Made by a program: the position numbers and the translations under genes | Shown: piece after piece, positions 55,744-64,000 of the stretch | Position numbering within the stretch: the first letter of the stretch is position 1 | Layout: each line of letters starts with the position of its first letter | DNA from: Mimachlamys varia | Taxonomy: Eukaryota; Mollusca; Bivalvia; Pectinida; Pectinidae | DNA: 64,000 nt | Assembly (NCBI GenBank): GCA_947623455.1 | Contig: OX392535.1 | Location: 40,820,688 to 40,884,687, forward strand | Direction of reading: 5' to 3' | Notes under the pieces: generated by a model | Databases searched by the model: none | Told to the model about the DNA's origin: nothing | What the model saw: only the letters and a program-made list of their open reading frames with translations

Positions 55744-58700
55744 CTAAACACTTACTGGTTGTAATGAAGGTGACAGGTCAGGTGTCGTACTAGCCAAAGA
55801 AACGTCACACTTAACACTTACTGGTTGTAATGAAGGTGACAGGTCACGTGTCGTACTAGCCAAAAAAACTTCACACTGAACACTTACTGGTTGTGATGAA
55901 GGTGACAGGGTACGTGTCGTACTAGTCATAGTAACGTCACACAAAACACTTACTGGTTGTAATAAAGGTGACAGAGTACGTGTGGTACTAGTCATAGAAA
56001 CGTCACACTAAACACTTACTGTTTGTAATGAAGGTGACAGGGGACGTGTCGTACTAGCCAACGAAACATTACACAAAACACTTACTGTTTGTAATGAAGG
56101 TGACAGGGTACGGGTGGTAACAGCCAACGAAACGTCACACAAAACACTTACTAATTGTGATGAAGGTGACAGGATGCGTGTGGTATCAGCCAACGAAACG
56201 TCACACAAAACACTTAGTGGTTGTAATGAAGGTGACAAGGTACGGGTGGTTATAGCCAACGAAACGTCACACAAAACACTTACTGGTTGTGATAAAGGTG
56301 ACATGATACGTGTGGTAATAGCCTACGAAACGTCACACTAAACACTTACTGGTTGTGTTGAAGGCGACATGGTACGTGTGGTACCAGCCAACGAAACGTC
56401 ACACAAAACACTTACTGGTTGTAATGAAGGTGACAGGGTACGGGTGGTAATAGCCAACGAAACGTCACACAAAACACTTACTGGTTGTAATGAAGGTAAC
56501 AGGGTACGTGTGGTAATAGCCAACGAAACGTCATACAAAACACTTACTGGTTGTGATGAAGGCGACATGGTACATGTGGTACTAGCCAACGAAACGTCAC
56601 ACTAAACACTTACTGGTTGTAATGAAGGTGACAGGTCAGGTGTCGTACTAGCCAAAGAAACGTCACACTTAACACTTACTGGTTGTAATGAAGGTGACAG
56701 GTCACGTGTCGTACTAGCCAAAAAAACGTCACACTAAACGCTTACTGGTGGTAATGAAGGTGACAGGTCACGTGTCGTACTAGCCAAAAAAACTTCACAC
56801 AAAAACACTGAATGGTTGTAATTAAGGTGACAAGGTACGGGTGGTAATAGCCAACGAAACGTCACACTAAACACTTACTGTTTGTAATGAGGGTGACAGG
56901 GGACGTGTCGTACTAGCCAAAGAAACGTCACAAAAGACACTTACTGGTTGTTATGAAGGTGACAGGGTACGTGTGGTATCAGCCAACGAAACGTCACACA
57001 AAACACTTACTGGTTGTAATGAAGGTGACAGGGTACGGGTGGTAATAGCCAACGAAACGTCACACAAAACACTTACTGGTTGTAATGAAGGTGACAGGGT
57101 ACGGGTGGTAATAGCCAACGAAACGTCACACTAAATACTAACTGGTTGTGATTAAGGTGACAGAGTACGTGTGATAATAGCCAACGAAACGTCGCACAAA
57201 ATACTTACTGGTTGTGTTGAAGGCGACATGATACGTGTGGTACCAGCCAACGAAACGTCACACTAAACACTTACTGGTTGTAATGAAGGTGACAGGTCAG
57301 GTGTCGTACTAGCCAAAGAAACGTCACACTTAACACTTACTGGTTGTAATGAAGGTGACAGGTCAGGTGTCGTACTAGCCAAAAAAACTTCACACTGAAC
57401 ACTTACTGGTTGTGATGAAGGTGACAGGGTACGTGTCGTACTAGTCATAGTAACGTCACACAAAACACTTACTGGTTGTAATAAAGGTGACAGAGTACGT
57501 GTGGTACTAGTCATAGAAACGTCACACTAAACACTTACTGTTTGTAATGAAGGTGACAGGGGACGTGTCGTACTAGCCAACGAAACATTACACAAAACAC
57601 TTACTGTTTGTAATGAAGGTGACAGGGTACGGGTGGTAACAGCCAACGAAACGTCACACAAAACACTTACTGGTTGTGATGAAGGTGACAGGGTACGTGT
57701 GGTATCAGACAACGAAACGTCACACTAAACACTTACTGGTTTTAATGGAGGTGACAGGGTACGGGTGGTAATAGCCAGCGAACCGTCACACTAAATATTT
57801 ACTAATTGTGATGAAGGTGACAGGATGCGTGTGGTATCAGCCAACGAAACGTCACACAAAACACTTAGTGGTTGTAATGAAGGTGACAAGGTACGGGTGG
57901 TTATAGCCAACGAAACGTCACACTAAATACTTACTGGTTGTGATAAAGGTGACATGATACGTGTGGTAATAGCCTACGAAACGTCACACTAAACACTTAC
58001 TGGTTGTGTTGAAGGCGACATGGTACGTGTGGTACCAGCCAACGAAACGTCACACAAAACACTTACTGGTTGTAATGAAGGTGACAGGGTACGGGTGGTA
58101 ATAGCCAACGAAACGTCACACAAAACACTTACTGGTTGTAATGAAGGTAACAGGGTACGTGTGGTAATAGCCAACGAAACGTCATACAAAACACTTACTG
58201 GTTGTGATGAAGGCGACATGGTACATGTGGTACTAGCCAACGAAACGTCACACTAAACACTTACTGGTTGTAATGAAGGTGACAGGTCAGGTGTCGTACT
58301 AGCCAAAGAAACGTCACACTTCACACTTACTGGTTGTAATGAAGGTGACAGGTCACGTGTCGTACTAGCCAAAAAAACGTCACACTAAACGCTTACTGGT
58401 GGTAATGAAGGTGACAGGTCACGTGTCGTACTAGCCAAAAAAACTTCACAATGAACACTTACTGGTTGTGATGAAGGTGACAGGGTACGTGTCGTACTAG
58501 TCATAGTAACGTCACACAAAACACTTACTGGTTGTAATAAAGGTGACAGAGTACGTGTGGTACTAGTCATAGAAACGTCACACTAAACACTTACTGTTTG
58601 TAATGAAGGTGACAGGGGACGTGTCGTACTAGCCAACGAAACATCACACAAAACACTTACTGAATGTAATGAAGGTGACAGGGTACGGGTGGAAACAGCC

Positions 58701-58780
58701 AACGAAACGTCACACAAAACACTTACTGGTTGTGATGAAGGTGACAGGGTACGTGTGGTATCAGCCAACGAAACGTCACA
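55744..58780. repeat. ~1,519-bp spaced higher-order repeat
   Basis: The order of variants at 55,744-56,330 recurs at 57,263-57,980 (offset 1,519) and again in part from 58,385. A related block is at 45,577-46,600. Offsets change within the block (1,519 then 1,651), so small insertions or deletions of whole monomers followed the duplication. Confidence 0.7.
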
Positions 58781-61700
58781 CTAAATATTTACTAATTGTG
58801 ATGAAGGTGACAGGATGCGTGTGGTATCAGCCAACGAAACGTCACACAAAACACTTACTGGTTGTAATGAAGGTGACAGGGTACGGGTGGTAATAGCCAA
58901 CGAAACGTCACACTAAATACTTACTGATTGTGATAAAGGTGACATGATACGTGTGGTAATAGCCTACGAAACGGCACACTAAACACTTACTGGTTGTGTT
59001 AAAGGCGACATGGTACGTGTGGTACCAGCCAACGAAACGTCACACAAAACACTTACTGGTTGTAATAAAGGTGACAGGGTACGGGTGGTAATAGCCAACG
59101 AAACGTCACACAAAACACTTACTGGTTGTAATGAAGGTAACAGGGTACGTGTGGTAATAGCCAACGAAACGTCACACAAAACACTTACTGGTTGTGATGA
59201 AGGCGACATGGTACATGTGGTACTAGCCAACGAAACGTCACAAAAAACACTTACTGGTTGTGTTGAAGGCGACATGGTACGTGTGGTACCAGCCAACGAA
59301 ACGTCATACAAAACACTTACTGGTTGTGATGAAGGCGACATGGTACATGTGGTACCAGCCAACGAAACGTCACACTAAACACTTACTGGTTGTAATGAAG
59401 GTGACAGGTCAGGTGTCGTACTAGCCAAAGAAACGTCACACTTAACACTTACTGGTTGTAATGAAGGTGACAGGTCACGTGTCGTACAAGCCAAAGAAAC
59501 GTCACACTAAACACTTACTGGTTGTGATGAAGGTGACAGGGTACGTGTCGTACTAGTCATAGTAACGTCACACAAAACACTTACTGGTTGTAATGAAGGT
59601 GACAGGTCAGTGTCGTACTAGCCGAAAAAACGTCACACTAAACGCTTACTGGTGGTAATGAAGGTGACAGGTCACGTGTCGTACAAGCCAAAGAAACGTC
59701 ACACTAAACACTTACTGGTTGTGATGAAGGTGACAGGGTACGTGTCGTACTAGTCATAGTAACGTCACACAAAACACTTACTGGTTGTAATGAAGGTGAC
59801 AGAGTACGTGTGGTACTAGTCATAGAAACGTCACACTAAACACTTACTGTTTGTAATGAAGGTGACAGGGGACGTGTCATACTAGCCAACGAAACGTCAC
59901 ACAAAACACTTACTGGTTGTAATGAAGGTGACAGGGTACGGGTGGTAACAGCCAACGAAACGTCACACAAAACACTTACTGGTTGTGATGAAGGTGACAG
60001 GGTATGTGTGGTATCAGCCAACGAAACGTCACACTAAACACTTACTGGTTGTAATGAAGGTGACAGGGTACGTGTGGTAATAGCCAACGAAACGTCACAA
60101 TAAATACTTACTAATTGTGATTAAGGTGACAGGATACGTGTGGTAATAGCCAACGAAACGTCACACAAAACACTTACTGGTTGTAATGAAGGTGACAGGG
60201 TACGGGTGGTAATAGCCAACGAAACGTCACACAAAACACTTACTGGTTGTAATGAAGGTAACAGGGTACGGGTGGTAATAGCCAACGAACCGTCACACTA
60301 AACACTTATTGTTTGTAATGAAGGTGACAGGGGACGTGTCGTACTAGCCAACGAAACGTAACACTTTACACTTACTGGTTGTAATGAAGGTGACAGGGTA
60401 CGGGTGGTAACAGCCAACGAAACGTCACACAAAACACTTACTGGTTGTAATGAAGGTGACAGGTCACGTGTCGTACTAGCCAAAGAAATGTCACACTAAA
60501 CACTTACTGGTTGTGATGAAGGTGACAGGGTACGTGTCGTACTAGTCATAGTAACGTCACACAAAACACTTACTGGTTGTGATGAAGGTGACAGGGTACG
60601 TGTGGTACTAGCCAACGAAACGTCACACAAAATACTTACTGGTTGTGTTGAAGGCGACATAGTGTGGTAATAGCCATCGAAACGTCACACTAAATACTTA
60701 CTGGTTGTAATGAAGGTTACAGGGTACGGGTGGTAATAGCCAACGAAACGTCACACAAAACACTTACTGGTTGTGTTGAAGGCGACATAGTGTGGTAATA
60801 GCCAACGAACCGTCACACTAAATACTTACTGGTTGTAATGAAGGTTACAGGGTACGGGTGGTAAAAGCCAACGAAACGTCACACAAAACACTTAATGGTT
60901 GTAATTAAGGTGACAAGGTACGGGTGGTAATAGCCAACGAAACGTCACAAAAAACACTTACTGGTGGTGATGAAGGCGACATGGTACATGTGGTACCAGC
61001 CAACGAAACGTCACACAAAACACTTACTGGTTGTAATGAAGGTGACAGGGTACGGATGGTAATAGCCAACGAACCGTCACACTAAATACTTACTGGTTGT
61101 AATGAAGGTTACATGGTACGGTTGGTAATAGCCAACGAAACGTCACACAAAACACTTAATGGTTGTAATTAAGGTGACAAGGTACGGGTGGTAATAGCCA
61201 ACGAAACGTCACAAAAAATACTTACTGGTTGTGTTGAAGGCGACATGGTACGTGTGGTAATAGCCAACGAATCGTCACACTTAATACTTACTGGTTGTGA
61301 TGAAGGTGACAGATCACGTGTCGTACTAGCCAACGAAACGTCACACAAAAACACTTAATAGTTGTGATTAGAGTGACAGAGTACGTGTGGTACTAGCCAA
61401 CGAAACGTCACACTTTACACTTACTGGTGAGGATGAAGGTGACAGGGTACGTGTGGTACTAGCCAACGAAATGTCACACTAAACACTTACTGGTTGTAAT
61501 GAATGTGACAGGGCACGTGTTGTACTAGCCAACGAAACGTCACACTAAACACTTACTGGTGAAGATGAAGGTGACAGAGTACGTGTCTTACGAGCCAACG
61601 AAACGTCACACAAAAACACTTAATGGTTGTAATGAAGGTGACAGGTCACGTGTCGTACTAGCCAAAAAAACGTCAAACTAAACACTTACTGGTGGTAATG

Positions 61701-64000
61701 AAGGTGACAGGTCACGTGTCGTACTCGCCAAAGAAACGTCACACTAAACACTTACTGGTTGTGATGAAGGTGACAGGGTACGTGTCGTACTAGTCATAGT
61801 AACGTCACACAAAACACTTACTGATTGTGATGAAGGTGACAGGGTACGTGTCGTACTAGCCAACGAAACGTCACACAAAACACTTACTGGTTGTGATGAA
61901 GGTGACAGGGTACGAGTGTACGTGTGGTACAAGCCAACGAAACGTCACACTAAATACTTACTGGTTGTGATTAAGGTGACAGAGTACGTGTCGTACTAGC
62001 CAACGAAACGTCACACAAAACACTTAATGGTTGTGATGAAGGCGACCTGGTACGTGTGGTACCAGCCAACGAAACGTCACACTAAACACTTACTGGTTGT
62101 AATGAAGGTGACAGGGGACGGATGGTAATAGCTAACGAAACGTCACACTAAACACTTACTGGTTGTTATTAAGGTGACAGGGCACGTGTCGTACTAGCCA
62201 ACGAAACGTCACACAAAAATCTTACTGGTGGTGATGAAAGTGACAGGATACATGTGATACTAGCCAACGAAACGTCACACAAAATACTTACTGGTTGTGT
62301 TGAAGGCGACATAGTACGTGTGGTACTAGCCAACGAAACGTCACACTAAACACTTACTGGTTGTAATGAAGGTGACAGGTCACTTGTCGTACTAGCCAAA
62401 AAAACGTCACACTAAACACTTACTGGTGGAAATGAAGGTGACAGGTCACGTGTCGTACTAGCCAAAGAAACGTCACACTAAACACTTACTGGTTGTGATG
62501 AAGGCGACAGAGTACGTGTCGTACTAGCCAACGAAACGTCACACAAAACATTTACTGGTTGTGATGAAGGCGACATGGTACGTGTGGTACTAGCCAACGA
62601 AACGTCACATAAAATACTTACTGGTTGTGATTAAGGTGACAGAGTACGTGTCGTACTAGCCAACGAAACGTCACACAAAACACTTAATGGTTGTGATGAA
62701 GGCGACATGGTACGTGTGGTACTAGCCAACGAAACGTCACACTAAACACTTACTGGTTGTGATTAAGGTGACAGGGCACGTGTCGTACTAGCCAACGAAA
62801 CGTTACACAAAAAACTTACTGGTGGTGATGAAAGTGACAGGATACATGTGGTACTAGCCAACGAAACGTCACACAAAATACTTACTGGTTGTGTTGAAGG
62901 CGACATATTACGTGTGGTCCCAGCCAACGAAACGTCACACTAAACACTTACTGGTTGTGATGAAGGTGAAAGGGTACGTGTCGTACTAGTCATAGAAACG
63001 TCACACAAAACACTTACTGGTTGTAATGAAGGTGACAGAGTACGTGTGTTACTAGTCATAGAAACGTCACACTAAACACTTACTGGTTGTGTTGAAGGCG
63101 ACATGGTACGTGTGATAATAGCCAACGAAACGTCACACTAAACACTTACTGGTAGTAATGAAGGTGACAGGTCACGTGTCGTACTAGCCAAAGAAACGTC
63201 ACACAAAACACGTACTGGTTGTAATGTAGGTGACAGAGTACGTATGGTACTAGTTATAGAAACACAAAACACTTACTGGTTGTGATTAATGTGACAAAGT
63301 ACATGTCGTACTAGCCAACGAAACGTCACACAAAACACTTAGTGGTTGTGATGAAGGTGACAGGGTACGTGTGGTACTTGCCAACGAAACGTCACACAAA
63401 AACACTTAATAGTTGTGATTAGAGTGACAGAGTACGTGTGGTACCATTCAACGAAACGTCACACTTTACACTTACTGGTGAGGATGAAGGTGACAGGGTA
63501 CGTGTGATACTAGCCAACGAAATGTCACACTAAACACTTTCTGGTTGTAATGAATGTGACAGGGCACGTGTTGTACTAGCCAACGAAACGTCACACTAAA
63601 CACTTACTGGTGATGATGAAGGTGACAGAGTACGTGTCGTACGAGCCAACGAAATGTCACACTAAACACTTACTGGTTGTAATGAAGGTGACAGGGCACG
63701 TGTTGTACTAGCCAACGAAACGTCACACTAAACACTTACTGGTGATGATGAAGGTGACAGAGTACGTGTCGTACGAGCCAACGAAATGTCACACTAAACA
63801 CTTACTGGTTGTAATGAAGGTGACAGGTCACGTGTCATACTAGCCACAAAAAACGTCACACAAAAACACTTACTGGTTGTAATGAAGGTGACAGGGTACG
63901 GGTGGTAACAGCCAACGAAACGTCACACTTAATACTTACTGGTTGTAACGAAGGTGACAGGATACGTGTTGTAATAGCCAAAGAAAAGTCAAAAAAGACA

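Larger units (their letters stand above)
45343..64000. repeat. 66-bp satellite, right block (continues beyond the window)
   Basis: Same monomer family as 26,359-37,769, in the same orientation and register across the insertion. About 280 monomers are here. Several higher-order blocks are listed separately. From about 60,300 the monomers are more diverse, with short dimer-like patterns (GGTGATGATGAAGG alternating with GGTTGTAATGAAGG at 63,530-63,800) and a block that recurs about 2,051 bp apart (61,351 and 63,402). The array is not terminated by the window end. The many short frames are broken repeat readings. Confidence 0.97.

Noticed and set aside
26359..64000. Repetitive protein genes (22-residue repeats, up to 171 codons)
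   Set aside because: Frames on both strands come from the 66-bp period. They stop at every CACTAAAC variant and shift with 1-bp indels, and there are no start signals or splice sites of note.
26359..64000. CRISPR-like array
   Set aside because: There is no repeat/spacer pattern. The whole unit is repeated without unique spacers, and the context is eukaryotic.
26359..64000. Hammerhead ribozyme in the 66-bp satellite (CGAAACGTC, GTACGTGTCGTAC)
   Set aside because: GAAAC and a hairpin-like GTACG..CGTAC occur, but no CUGANGA box lies at the needed place on either strand.

Overview
The window looks like intergenic DNA from an invertebrate metazoan, probably a mollusc and perhaps a bivalve. That placement is an inference from AT-rich unique DNA, tRNA-derived SINEs with a TCCGG..TTTCCTCC central block, many short TIR elements, hammerhead-bearing repeats and a Gmr1-like LTR retrotransposon. 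No complete host protein gene could be supported. A few low-confidence candidate exons are listed.

Positions 1 to about 21,975 are low-copy AT-rich DNA packed with old repeat fragments. These include seven copies of a 3'-end retroelement fragment (one still joined to a decayed reverse-transcriptase remnant at 9,245-9,660), five copies of a repeat carrying a hammerhead ribozyme fold (one with an intact catalytic core at 19,137-19,180), three tRNA-derived SINEs, several MITE-like TIR elements (one nested in another), and a 34-bp minisatellite.

Positions 21,978-24,516 hold a 32-bp minisatellite of about 79 copies with a 992-bp higher-order period and almost no C on the + strand. Between it and the large satellite lie a 123-bp duplication with CRE palindromes (25,673-25,914) and an ~80-bp-arm foldback (26,018-26,182).

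From about 26,359 to the window end (64,000) the sequence is a 66-bp satellite (about 30 kb, roughly 455 monomers in the window, and it runs off the right edge). It has several higher-order repeats, the clearest being a 2,505-bp unit present nearly 3 times at 28,366-35,185 with almost no differences between copies.

The satellite is interrupted once by a minus-strand LTR retrotransposon (37,770-45,342) with 1,473-bp LTRs, a probable 5-bp target duplication and a tRNA-Leu primer-binding site. Its pol order is protease, integrase, reverse transcriptase, RNase H. Integrase before RT marks the Gmr1-like group of Ty3/gypsy elements. Gag and Pol share one frame, broken by a single TAA inside the capsid region. 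The LTRs differ at 7 sites by eye count, so the insertion is young, yet the 2,505-bp satellite copies are even more alike.
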